From Lysobacteraceae bacterium NML91-0213 (lineage in GTDB: Bacteria; Pseudomonadota; Gammaproteobacteria; Xanthomonadales; Xanthomonadaceae), in contig NWQL01000002.1 in assembly GCA_002798175.1 (NCBI GenBank), positions 445,475 through 509,474 on the forward strand: a DNA stretch of 64,000 bases, in the 5' to 3' direction. This document shows positions 29,119-36,705 of the stretch, one piece after another (positions within the stretch are counted from its first letter, which is position 1; every line of letters begins with the position of its first letter). The position numbers and the translations under genes were made by a program. The notes beneath the pieces were generated by a model. The model saw only the letters and a list, made by a program, of their open reading frames with translations, was not told the DNA's origin and did no database searches.

Positions 29119-29867
29119 GCATGGCCGCCCGCCACTACCAGGACATCCAGCGCAGCAGCGCGCCGGACCCGATCGTCCAGCACGCCGAACTGGTGCGCCG
29201 CATCGCCCATCACCTGGCCGCACGGCTGCCCGCCAGCGTCGAGATCGACGATCTCGTCCAGGCCGGGATGATCGGCCTGCTCGAGGCCTCGCGCAGCTAC
29301 GACGCCGACCAGGGCGCCTCGTTCGAGACCTATGCCTCGATCCGCATCCGCGGCTCGATGATCGACGAGATCCGCCGCGGCGACTGGGTGCCGCGTTCCG
29401 TGCACCGCCGCGCGCGCGAGGCCGCCGCTGCGATCCGTTCGATCGAACAGGCCACCGGCCGCGCCGCGGCGGCGCAGGAAGTCGCCGACAAGCTCGGCCT
29501 GCCGCTGGCCGACTACATGCGCCTGCTGGAGGACGCCGCGCGCGGCCAGGTGCTGAGCCTGGACTCGCACGTCGAGGACCATGGCGAGGTGGAGCCGGCG
29601 CGCCGCGGTGGCCCGACCCCGCAGGAGGCGCTGGTGCGCGGCGAATTCGGCCGCGAACTCGCCGCCGCGATCGGCCTGCTGCCCGAACGCGAGCAGCTGG
29701 TGCTGTCGCTGTACTACCAGCAGGAACTCAACCTCAAGGAGATCGGCGCGGTGCTCGGCGTCAGCGAATCACGCGTGTGCCAGATCCATGGCCAGGCGGT
29801 GGTGCGGCTGCGCGGGCGACTGACCGCGTTCGAACTCGCCGATACCGGCATCGGCGACGACGACTGA
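29115..29867 (+). CDS. fliA: Flagellar sigma factor FliA (sigma28)
   Basis: 250 residues. Region 2 includes [22 protein letters not shown] and [19 protein letters not shown]; region 4 includes [20 protein letters not shown] and [16 protein letters not shown]. Start at the ATG overlapping the flhG stop. It directs late flagellar and chemotaxis genes; nine matching promoters occur in this window. The anti-sigma factor gene flgM is not in view. Confidence 0.97.
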   Translation: MSMAARHYQDIQRSSAPDPIVQHAELVRRIAHHLAARLPASVEIDDLVQAGMIGLLEASRSYDADQGASFETYASIRIRGSMIDEIRRGDWVPRSVHRRAREAAAAIRSIEQATGRAAAAQEVADKLGLPLADYMRLLEDAARGQVLSLDSHVEDHGEVEPARRGGPTPQEALVRGEFGRELAAAIGLLPEREQLVLSLYYQQELNLKEIGAVLGVSESRVCQIHGQAVVRLRGRLTAFELADTGIGDDD

Positions 29868-29892
29868 TGCCATCGTTTTACTGGAGCCCCCA

Positions 29893-30285
29893 TTGAACAA
29901 GAACATGCGCGTGCTGATCGTCGATGACTTCTCGACGATGCGGCGGATCATCAAGAACCTGCTGACCGACCTCGGCTTCAACAACACCGTCGAGGCCGAG
30001 GACGGCAACAGCGCGCTGGCCGTGCTGCGCCAGGACGCGGTGGAGCTGGTGATCACCGACTGGAACATGCCCGGCATGACCGGCATCGAGCTGCTGCGCG
30101 AGATCCGCGCAGATGCGAAATTCCGCACCCTGCCGGTGCTGATGGTGACCGCCGAGGCCAAGCGCGAGCAGATCATCGAAGCCGCGCAGAACGGGGTCAA
30201 CGGCTACATCATCAAGCCGTTCACCGCGCAGACCCTTGAAGAAAAGCTCGCCAAGGTGTTCGAACGCCTCGGGGCCGGCGCATGA
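29893..30285 (+). CDS. cheY: Chemotaxis response regulator CheY
   Basis: 130 residues if translation starts at TTG 29893, which has GGAG 6 nt upstream; an ATG at 29905 would give 126 residues. Very close to the enteric protein: [19 protein letters not shown]11-D12 acidic pair, phospho-acceptor D56 in [12 protein letters not shown] and the Lys of [11 protein letters not shown]. It carries the signal from CheA to FliM. Followed by cheZ with a 4-nt overlap. Confidence 0.96.
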   Translation: MNKNMRVLIVDDFSTMRRIIKNLLTDLGFNNTVEAEDGNSALAVLRQDAVELVITDWNMPGMTGIELLREIRADAKFRTLPVLMVTAEAKREQIIEAAQNGVNGYIIKPFTAQTLEEKLAKVFERLGAGA

Positions 30286-30890
30286 GCGCGGCGGTCGGCG
30301 AGGATCTGCCGGTCGCGCGCCTGCTGCAGGACGCGCTGGATGCGCTGGAGCGCGGCGACGAGGATGCCTGGCGCCGGCATGTCGACGCCATCGCCGCGTC
30401 GCGCACGCATACGGTGGGCAATGGCCTCGGCCGGCTCGCACGCGAGCTCGAGCAGGCGCTCGATGCGCTGCCGCCGGCGCCGTCGGGTGGCAACCTCGAC
30501 GATGCCTGCGCGCGCCTCGACCACGTGGTGGCGATGACCGAGGAGGCCACGCACCGCACCCTCGACCTGATCGACGACAGCCGTGCGCTTGTCGCGCGCC
30601 TCAAGGACGGGCCGCTGGACGACAGCCAGTCCGGCACGGTCGAGGCACTGCGCGACAACCTGCGCGAAATGGCGCTGGCGCAGAGCCACCAGGACCTGGG
30701 CGGGCAGATCATCCGCCGCGTGGCCTCGATCGTGCGCGGCGTGCACGAGGGCTTCGGCGAACTCGGCCTGCCCCCGAAGGACGAACCGGCCTGCCCGAAC
30801 CGCGGCCATGGCCCGGCCGTCGGCGGCCTGGATGCCGGCACCGTGGGCCAGAGCGACGCCGACGACCTGCTGTCGAACCTGGGCCTCTGA
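30282..30890 (+). CDS. cheZ: CheY-P phosphatase CheZ
   Basis: 202 residues. The catalytic helix reads [15 protein letters not shown], keeping the acidic residue and Gln that remove phosphate from CheY (QDLTGQ in enterics). The C-terminal CheY-tethering peptide [12 protein letters not shown] is preserved at the end of a flexible linker. Coupled to cheY by a 4-nt overlap. Confidence 0.95.
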   Translation: MSAAVGEDLPVARLLQDALDALERGDEDAWRRHVDAIAASRTHTVGNGLGRLARELEQALDALPPAPSGGNLDDACARLDHVVAMTEEATHRTLDLIDDSRALVARLKDGPLDDSQSGTVEALRDNLREMALAQSHQDLGGQIIRRVASIVRGVHEGFGELGLPPKDEPACPNRGHGPAVGGLDAGTVGQSDADDLLSNLGL

Positions 30891-30894
30891 CACC

Positions 30895-32739
30895 GTGAAC
30901 GCCTCGCCGGAAATCGCCGCGGACTTCGTGCTGGAGGCCCGCGAACTGCTCGACGACCTCGGCGGCCAGTTGGTGGCGCTGGAGCAGTCCCCCGGCGACC
31001 GCGAACAGTTGAACGCGGTGTTCCGCGCGTTCCACACCCTCAAGGGCGGCGCCGGCTTCCTCGGCGTGACCCCGCTGGTGGAGCTCTGCCACGCCGCCGA
31101 GGAAACCCTGGGCGCGGCGCGCAGCGGCCAGGCGACGCTGGAGCCGCGCCATTTCGATGCCGCGCAGCAGTCGCTGGACTGGCTGCAGGCAATGGTGGAT
31201 GCGATAGATTCCGGCAGCGAGGTGCCGCGCGCACCGGCGTCCGTGGTCAACGGCTTCTCGCTCGCCCCGGTCACGGCCGCCGCCACGCCGGGGGTTGCCG
31301 CCAATGGCGACATGATCGGCGACGACGAGTTCGAGGCCCTGCTCGACCAGCTGCATGGCAACGCCGCACCGGGTTCGGCCAGCCCTGCCGCCAACACCGA
31401 CGCGATCAGCGACGACGAGTTCGAAGCGCTGCTCGACCGGTTGCACGGGTCCGCGCCGCCGGGCACGGCCATCGCAGCGGCGCCTGCCGCAGCGAAGCCC
31501 CTGCCCGTGCGCGCGGCGCCGCCAGCACCCGCCCCGCCCGCAGCGGCCAGGCCTGCCGCTGCGCAGCCCGCGAACGGCGCGGCCAATGCCGAGCGCGAGC
31601 ACACCGTGCGCGTGGATACCCGCCGCCTGGATGCCATCGTCGACCTCGTCGGCGAACTGGTGCTGGCGCGCAACCGCCTCAAGACGTTGCGCGCGCGCCT
31701 GCGCGACGAGGAACTCGACCGCGCCGTCAGCACGCTCGACAACGCCACCGCGCGCCTGCAGGGCGCGGTCATGCACACCCGCATGCAGCCGGTCGGCAAG
31801 GTGTTCTCGCGCTTTCCCAAGGTGGCACGCGATGTCGCCCGCGCGCTCGACAAGGAAGTGGACCTGGAACTGGTCGGCGCCGAGACCGAGCTCGACCGCA
31901 ACCTCGTCGAGGCGCTGGCCGATCCGCTGGTGCACCTGGTGCGCAATGCCATCGACCACGGCATCGAGGCACCGGCACTGCGCGAGGCCACCGGCAAGCC
32001 GCGCGCCGGCAAGGTGCGGCTGATCGCCCAGCAGCAGGGCGATTACGTCGGCATCGAGGTGCAGGACGACGGCGCCGGCATCGACCCCGAACGCCTGCGC
32101 AGCAAGGCCCGCGAGAAGGGCCTGATCGATGCCGAATCCGCGGCGCGCCTGAGCCCGGAGGAATGCCTGCACCTGGTGTTCATGCCAGGCTTCTCCACCC
32201 GCGGCGAGGTCAGCGACATCTCCGGCCGCGGCGTGGGCATGGACGTGGTGCAGTCGCGCATCCGCGAGCTTAGCGGCCAGATCCAGATCCATTCCGAACT
32301 CGGCCGCGGCAGCCGCTTCTCGCTGCGCGTGCCACTGACGCTGGCGATCCTGCCCACCCTGCTGGTGCAGGCGGCCGGCGATGCCTACGCGCTGCCGCTG
32401 GCGCGGGTGCAGGAAGTGCTGCATGCGCCCACCCACGCGGTGAACTGGTTCGACGGCCGCGCCGCCCTCGATCGCCGCTCGCACACCCTGCCCCTGCTCG
32501 ACCTGCGCCACTGGTTGCGGCAGCCGGCACCGGAAACGCAACTGCTCACCATCGTGGTCCTGCAGCGCGGCGATGCCCGCTTCGGGCTGGTGGTCGACGA
32601 GGTGCGCGGGCGCGAGGAGGTGGTGATCAAGCCGCTGCCGCGCGCACTGCGTGGCCTGCGCGGCTATGCAGGCGCCACCCTGATCGGCGACGGCCGGCTG
32701 GCGCTGATCCTCGATGTGGATGCGTTGCGGACGGACTGA
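30895..32739 (+). CDS. cheA: Chemotaxis histidine kinase CheA (first copy, P2-less)
   Basis: 614 residues from GTG 30895, 4 nt after cheZ; later starts would cut the P1 domain. P1 has phospho-acceptor H47 (FRAFHTLKGGAGFLG). The expected P2 CheY-docking fold is missing. Instead, a linker of about 100 residues holds two copies of a FliM-like motif, IGDDEFEALLDQLHG (141-155) and ISDDEFEALLDRLHG (171-185). P3 dimerisation starts near 233, P4 kinase has LVHLVRNAIDHG (about 346), DDGAGID and GRGVGMD, and P5 (about 480-610) is the CheW-like coupling domain. Likely the main kinase for the adjacent CheY and CheZ. Confidence 0.95.
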   Translation: MNASPEIAADFVLEARELLDDLGGQLVALEQSPGDREQLNAVFRAFHTLKGGAGFLGVTPLVELCHAAEETLGAARSGQATLEPRHFDAAQQSLDWLQAMVDAIDSGSEVPRAPASVVNGFSLAPVTAAATPGVAANGDMIGDDEFEALLDQLHGNAAPGSASPAANTDAISDDEFEALLDRLHGSAPPGTAIAAAPAAAKPLPVRAAPPAPAPPAAARPAAAQPANGAANAEREHTVRVDTRRLDAIVDLVGELVLARNRLKTLRARLRDEELDRAVSTLDNATARLQGAVMHTRMQPVGKVFSRFPKVARDVARALDKEVDLELVGAETELDRNLVEALADPLVHLVRNAIDHGIEAPALREATGKPRAGKVRLIAQQQGDYVGIEVQDDGAGIDPERLRSKAREKGLIDAESAARLSPEECLHLVFMPGFSTRGEVSDISGRGVGMDVVQSRIRELSGQIQIHSELGRGSRFSLRVPLTLAILPTLLVQAAGDAYALPLARVQEVLHAPTHAVNWFDGRAALDRRSHTLPLLDLRHWLRQPAPETQLLTIVVLQRGDARFGLVVDEVRGREEVVIKPLPRALRGLRGYAGATLIGDGRLALILDVDALRTD

Positions 32740-32756
32740 CCGGCCGTGCGCGCGAC

Positions 32757-32783
32757 TCAAGTCGCGCACTCCCACGCCGATAT
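32757..32783 (+). promoter_or_regulatory. Sigma28 (FliA) promoter of motC
   Basis: TCAAGTCG at 32757-32764, 11-nt spacer, GCCGATAT at 32776-32783. The -10 ends only 7 nt before the motC ATG, so the message would have almost no 5' leader. Confidence 0.8.
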
Positions 32784-32790
32784 CGCCACC

Positions 32791-33531
32791 ATGGATATCT
32801 TCAGCGTCGTCGGACTCGTGCTCGCGCTTGGCGCCCTTCTGGGCGGCAGCGTGCTCAAGGGTGCCGGGCTTGCCGGTCTGTGGTCGCCCGCCGCATTCGT
32901 GATCGTCATCGTCGGCACGGTCGCGGCCATCCTGCTGCATGCCCCGCGCCCGGTGCTGACCCGCGCGATGAAGATCTCGCGCTGGGTGATCAAGCCGCCG
33001 GTGGCCGATCGCCAGGCGCTGATCGCGCAGCTGCTGGAATGGAGCAACGTCGCCCGTCGCCAGGGCCTGCTGGGGCTGGAGAGCCATGTCGAGGCGCAGA
33101 CCGATCCGTTCCTGAAGAAGGGACTGCAGATGCTGGTCGACGGGCTCGAGCCCGAGGCCATCCGCCACATGCTCGACATCGAGCTCGGCGGCGAGGAGCA
33201 CCACGACCTCGCGGCCGCCAAGATCTACGAAAGCATGGGCATCTACGCGCCCACCCTCGGCATCGTGGGCGCGGTGCTCGGGCTGATGGCGGTGATGCAG
33301 AACCTTGCCGACCCCAGCAAGCTCGGCCAGGGCATCGCCGCCGCGTTCACCGCGACGATCTACGGCATCGCCTCGGCGAACCTGTTGTTCCTGCCCATGG
33401 CGGCCAAGCTCAAGAGCGTGATCGGCCGCCGCAGCGGCGAGCGCGAACTGGTGATCGAGGGGCTGATCGCGATCGCCCAGGGCGAGAACCCGCGCAACAT
33501 CGAAGCCCGCCTGGCCGGCTTCCTGCACTAG
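32791..33531 (+). CDS. motC: Flagellar stator protein MotC (MotA family)
   Basis: 246 residues from ATG 32791. The start MDIFSVVGLVLALGALLGGS matches the MotC-type N-terminus; an in-frame GTG at 32746 would precede the promoter. Four hydrophobic segments are visible, the last two (GIYAPTLGIVGAVLGLMAVM and GIASANLLFLPMAAKL) enclosing the ion channel with MotD. The cytoplasmic loop between segments 2 and 3 carries the charged residues that act on FliG. Pairs with motD 6 nt downstream. No ribosome binding site can fit if the sigma28 start site is used. Confidence 0.92.
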   Translation: MDIFSVVGLVLALGALLGGSVLKGAGLAGLWSPAAFVIVIVGTVAAILLHAPRPVLTRAMKISRWVIKPPVADRQALIAQLLEWSNVARRQGLLGLESHVEAQTDPFLKKGLQMLVDGLEPEAIRHMLDIELGGEEHHDLAAAKIYESMGIYAPTLGIVGAVLGLMAVMQNLADPSKLGQGIAAAFTATIYGIASANLLFLPMAAKLKSVIGRRSGERELVIEGLIAIAQGENPRNIEARLAGFLH

Positions 33532-33537
33532 ACCGCC

Positions 33538-34485
33538 ATGGCACGCCGCAGACAACACGAGGAACACGCCAATCACGAGGCATGGGCGATCCCCTATGCC
33601 GACCTGATGACGTTGCTGCTCGCCTTCTTCGTGGTGATGTATGCGATCTCGTCGCTCAACGAAGGCAAGTACCGGGTGATGTCGCAGTCGCTGGCCAATG
33701 CCTTCAACGGCACTCCGCGCACCATCGACCCGGTGCAGATCGGAGAAAGCGACCGCCGTGAATCCGACTTCGGCCGGCCCACCCCGATCCCCAGCGGCGC
33801 CCGCCGTGGCCCGCAGGCGGTGTCGCCGGTGCTGGATTCGCCGCTGCAGCCGATGCTGGAATCGAAGATGCGCAGCGACCGCACCGGCGAAGGCCTGGAC
33901 GCGGCCGCGCTGGAAGCATCGCGCAGGCAGCTGTCGCGCATCGCGCTGCAGCTGGAGGACGCGCTGTCGGAGCTGGTGCGCGCGCGCATGATCAGCATCC
34001 ACCGCACCGACCTCTGGCTCGAGGTGGAGATCAACAGCGACATCCTGTTCCCGACCGGCTCGGCTTCGCTCGACCCTGCCGCACAGGGGCTGATGACCAA
34101 GCTCGCCGCGCTGCTGCGCGACGCGCCCAACCCGATCCGCGTGGAGGGCTACACCGACAACCGGCCGATCCGCACGCTGCAGTTTCCCTCCAACTGGGAA
34201 CTGTCGGCGGCGCGCGCGGCCAGCGTGGTGCACCTGTTCGTGCGCGAACAGCTGGCCCCCGAACGGCTGGTGATGGTGGGCTACGGCGAACACCGCCCCA
34301 AGGCCGACAACACCACCGACGCCGGCCGCAACGCCAACCGCCGGGTGGTGCTGATGGTGCTGGCGGCACCCGATGCCGCCGGCGCACGCGCCGCGGACCA
34401 CCCGCCCCCCGCGGGTACGAACGAGGCCGCAGTGGCGAGCGCAGCGCCAGGTGGGGCCACGATGACGATGCGAGGAGACAGCTGA
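33538..34485 (+). CDS. motD: Flagellar stator protein MotD (MotB family)
   Basis: 315 residues. Short cytoplasmic N-terminus, then the single channel helix with the proton-binding Asp in IPYADLMTLLLAFFVVMYAI. A C-terminal OmpA-like peptidoglycan-binding domain (about 155-280) includes VEGYTDNRPIRTLQFPSNWE and GYGEHRPKADNTTDAGRNAN. Anchors the stator to the cell wall. Ends in an Ala/Pro-rich tail overlapping the ParA-type gene (TGATG). Confidence 0.95.
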   Translation: MARRRQHEEHANHEAWAIPYADLMTLLLAFFVVMYAISSLNEGKYRVMSQSLANAFNGTPRTIDPVQIGESDRRESDFGRPTPIPSGARRGPQAVSPVLDSPLQPMLESKMRSDRTGEGLDAAALEASRRQLSRIALQLEDALSELVRARMISIHRTDLWLEVEINSDILFPTGSASLDPAAQGLMTKLAALLRDAPNPIRVEGYTDNRPIRTLQFPSNWELSAARAASVVHLFVREQLAPERLVMVGYGEHRPKADNTTDAGRNANRRVVLMVLAAPDAAGARAADHPPPAGTNEAAVASAAPGGATMTMRGDS

Positions 34486-35264
34486 TGCGCGTGTGGGCGA
34501 TCGCCAACCAGAAAGGAGGCGTGGGCAAGACCACCACGACGCTCGCGCTCGGACGCAGCCTGGTGCTGCGCGGGCTGAGCGTGCTGCTGGTCGACCTCGA
34601 CCCGCATGCCTCGCTGACCCGCGCCTTCGGCATCCCCAGCGATCCGCAGCCCGCCGGCGTGGTGGACCTGTTCGGCGCGCCGCCGGCCACCCTGGCCGGG
34701 GTGATGCGCCCGGCGCCGGTCGAGGGCCTGGACTTCGTCTGTGCGCAGACCGCGCTGGCCACGCTGGAGCGGCGCAGCGCCAACCAGCCGGGCCTCGGCC
34801 TGGCGCTGTCGCAGGCGATCACCCGCCACACCGGCGGGCACGACGTGGTGCTGCTCGACTGCCCGCCCACGCTCGGCCTGCTGATGGTCAATGCGCTGGC
34901 CGCCGCCGACCGCCTGATCGTGCCCACCCAGTGCGAACCGCTGGCGCTGCATGGCCTGGCCGGGATGGTGCGCACCGGCGCGATGGTGGAGCGCTCCCGC
35001 CAGCGCCCGCTGCCGGTGTCGGTGCTGCCGACCCTGTTCGACCGCCGCACGCGTGCCGGCCGCGACACCCTCGCCCAGCTGCAGCAGGAATACCGCGGAC
35101 TTGTCTGGGACGAGGCCGTACCGGTCGACACCCAGCTTGCCAATGCCGACGCCCTGGCGCAGCAGGTGTTCAACGGCGAGCCCGGTGGCCGCGCGATGAC
35201 CGCCTACGCGCGCGCACTCGACTGGCTGCTGGCCAGCGAGCAGCAGCTGGAGCGCGCGGCATGA
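34485..35264 (+). CDS. ParA-like ATPase for chemoreceptor array positioning (ParC type)
   Basis: 259 residues, Walker-type ParA fold: NQKGGVGKTTTTLALGRSL, VLLVDLDPHASLTRAFGI, DVVLLDCPPTLGLLMVNAL. Chromosomal ParA is encoded next to parB near the origin, so a ParA between motD and a CheW-like gene fits the ParC/PpfA class that segregates chemotaxis arrays to the poles in Vibrio and Pseudomonas. It overlaps motD by 1 nt with GAGGAG as ribosome binding site, and the CheW-like gene by 4 nt. Role inferred from context. Confidence 0.88.
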   Translation: MRVWAIANQKGGVGKTTTTLALGRSLVLRGLSVLLVDLDPHASLTRAFGIPSDPQPAGVVDLFGAPPATLAGVMRPAPVEGLDFVCAQTALATLERRSANQPGLGLALSQAITRHTGGHDVVLLDCPPTLGLLMVNALAAADRLIVPTQCEPLALHGLAGMVRTGAMVERSRQRPLPVSVLPTLFDRRTRAGRDTLAQLQQEYRGLVWDEAVPVDTQLANADALAQQVFNGEPGGRAMTAYARALDWLLASEQQLERAA

Positions 35265-35932
35265 ACGCCCTGCGCGAGGTCGACGATTACGTGGACCTGC
35301 TGCTGGGCACCGGCCCGGCCCCGGAGCCGGTGGCCATCGCCAGCGCAGCGTGCGCTCCCGCCACACGGGCAGTGCCCGCCGGGGCCACACCCGCAGCGCC
35401 ACCGCCCGAGGCGGCCCCTGCCCCGGCCCGTACCGCATCCGCCGCGACAGCAGAAGCACCCCTCCAGGGCGACCGCCGTCGCCGGCGCGGCGAGCGCAGC
35501 GCCCGCTGGCTGCGACTGCGCTGCGGCGGCCAGGCCTATGCGCTGGAACTGCTGAAGATCCGCGAGGTGGTGCGACCGATGCCGCTGCTCTCGCTGCGCG
35601 GCGCGGTGCCCAGCGTGGCCGGGGTGATGAACCTGCGCGGACAGGTGGTGCCGGTGATCGACCTCGGCGTGCAGCTCGGCGAAACCGCGGCGGTCGATTC
35701 CGGCAGCACCCGCATCATCGTGCTGGAAGAGCGCGGCGAGGTGCTGGGGCTGCGCGTATGCGGGGTCGAGGACGTGGTGGTCATCAGCGACGCGCAGGTC
35801 GAGGACGCGCATGCGTCGCGGCTGGCGCCGGTCGGCGACCGCCGCATCCACGGCATCGCCCGCATCGGCCGCGACGTCATGCTGCTGCTCGATGCCAGCC
35901 GCCTGCTCGAGATGCCGCTGCGCCCGCACTGA
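35261..35932 (+). CDS. CheW-domain protein with disordered N-terminus (ParP-like)
   Basis: 223 residues. The first 80 are Ala/Pro-rich and probably disordered apart from NALREVDDYVDLLLG at the start. The C-terminal CheW domain (about 85-220) has LRCGGQAYALELLKIREVV, MNLRGQVVPVIDLGVQLGE and RIIVLEERGEVLGLRV. In Vibrio the ParC partner ParP has this layout and links arrays to the pole; the 4-nt overlap with the ParA gene supports the same here. It could alternatively act as a plain coupling protein. Confidence 0.85.
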   Translation: MNALREVDDYVDLLLGTGPAPEPVAIASAACAPATRAVPAGATPAAPPPEAAPAPARTASAATAEAPLQGDRRRRRGERSARWLRLRCGGQAYALELLKIREVVRPMPLLSLRGAVPSVAGVMNLRGQVVPVIDLGVQLGETAAVDSGSTRIIVLEERGEVLGLRVCGVEDVVVISDAQVEDAHASRLAPVGDRRIHGIARIGRDVMLLLDASRLLEMPLRPH

Positions 35933-35945
35933 ACGATCCGCGGGC

Positions 35946-35972
35946 TAAAGATCGCCGGCGCCCGGCCGTTAC
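35946..35972 (+). promoter_or_regulatory. Sigma28 (FliA) promoter of the STAS-cheY-cheA module
   Basis: TAAAGATC at 35946-35953, 11-nt spacer, GCCGTTAC at 35965-35972, 34 nt before the STAS gene. Confidence 0.82.
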
Positions 35973-36006
35973 CGCTGCGAACCGTCCGCAACCCGGGGGC
36001 TGATCT

Positions 36007-36318
36007 TTGGACACGGTGACCTTGCAATCCGACCTCGGCATCGAGAGCAGTGCCGGGCTCAAGGACATGCTCGCCGCGCATGTGGCCGTCGACGCACCCA
36101 TCGCCGTCGACGCTGCCAGCGTGCAGCGCGTGCATACCGCCAGCCTGCAGGTCCTCGCGGCCTGGTGGCAGGCACGCAGCCTGCATGCCCGCGAAACGCG
36201 CTGGGCCGACATCGGCGAGCCGTTGCGCACTGCCGCCCGCACCCTGGGCCTGGAGCGCACCCTCGCCATCGCGGACGCCCCGGCACACCCCACTTCCCCC
36301 ATGGAGAGAACCCCATGA
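36007..36318 (+). CDS. STAS-domain protein
   Basis: 103 residues. TTG start at 36007 (GTG 36016 is an alternative). The pattern SSAGLKDMLAAHVAVDAPIAVDAASVQRVHTASLQVLAAWW resembles a lipid/anti-anti-sigma type STAS fold, though the usual phosphorylatable Ser of the D-x-S motif is replaced around VHTASLQ. Overlaps the following cheY by 4 nt. STAS proteins next to cheY-cheA pairs occur in several proteobacterial chemosensory operons; the function is not known. Confidence 0.78.
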   Translation: MDTVTLQSDLGIESSAGLKDMLAAHVAVDAPIAVDAASVQRVHTASLQVLAAWWQARSLHARETRWADIGEPLRTAARTLGLERTLAIADAPAHPTSPMERTP

Positions 36319-36680
36319 GCGCCCGTATTCTCGTCGTCGACGATTCCGCCTCGATGCGCCAGATGGTCTCGTTCGCCCTCACGTCGGCCGGCTATGCCGT
36401 CGAGGAGGCCGAGGACGGCCAGGTCGCGCTGGGCCGTGCGCAGAGCGCACGGTTCAACGCGGTGATCACCGACGTCAACATGCCCAACATGGACGGCATC
36501 GCGCTGATCCGCGAACTGCGCCAGCTGCCGGACTACAAGTTCACCCCGCTGCTGATGCTCACCACCGAATCCTCGGCCGACCGCAAGGCCGACGGCCGTG
36601 CCGCCGGCGCCACCGGCTGGCTGGTCAAGCCGTTCGACCCGGACCAGCTCGTGGCCACCGTGCGCCGCGTGGTCAGCTGA
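36315..36680 (+). CDS. cheY: CheY-like response regulator (second copy)
   Basis: 121 residues, a receiver domain alone. D9-D10 acidic pair, phospho-acceptor D53 in VITDVNMPNMDG, conserved Thr in LLMLTTESS, and Lys in WLVKPFDPDQL. It differs from the CheY at 29893 in lacking the DFSTMRR start and belongs to a STAS-CheY-CheA unit. It could serve as phosphate sink or as an alternative motor signal. Confidence 0.92.
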   Translation: MSARILVVDDSASMRQMVSFALTSAGYAVEEAEDGQVALGRAQSARFNAVITDVNMPNMDGIALIRELRQLPDYKFTPLLMLTTESSADRKADGRAAGATGWLVKPFDPDQLVATVRRVVS

Positions 36681-36705
36681 TCCACGCCACACCGGGAGCC
36701 CGACC

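Noticed and set aside
30709-34401. 1230-codon open frame on the - strand across cheA, motC and motD
   Set aside because: Antisense frame kept open by high GC third positions. Its translation is rich in His, Arg and Gly without domain signatures, while the + strand carries complete recognised genes.
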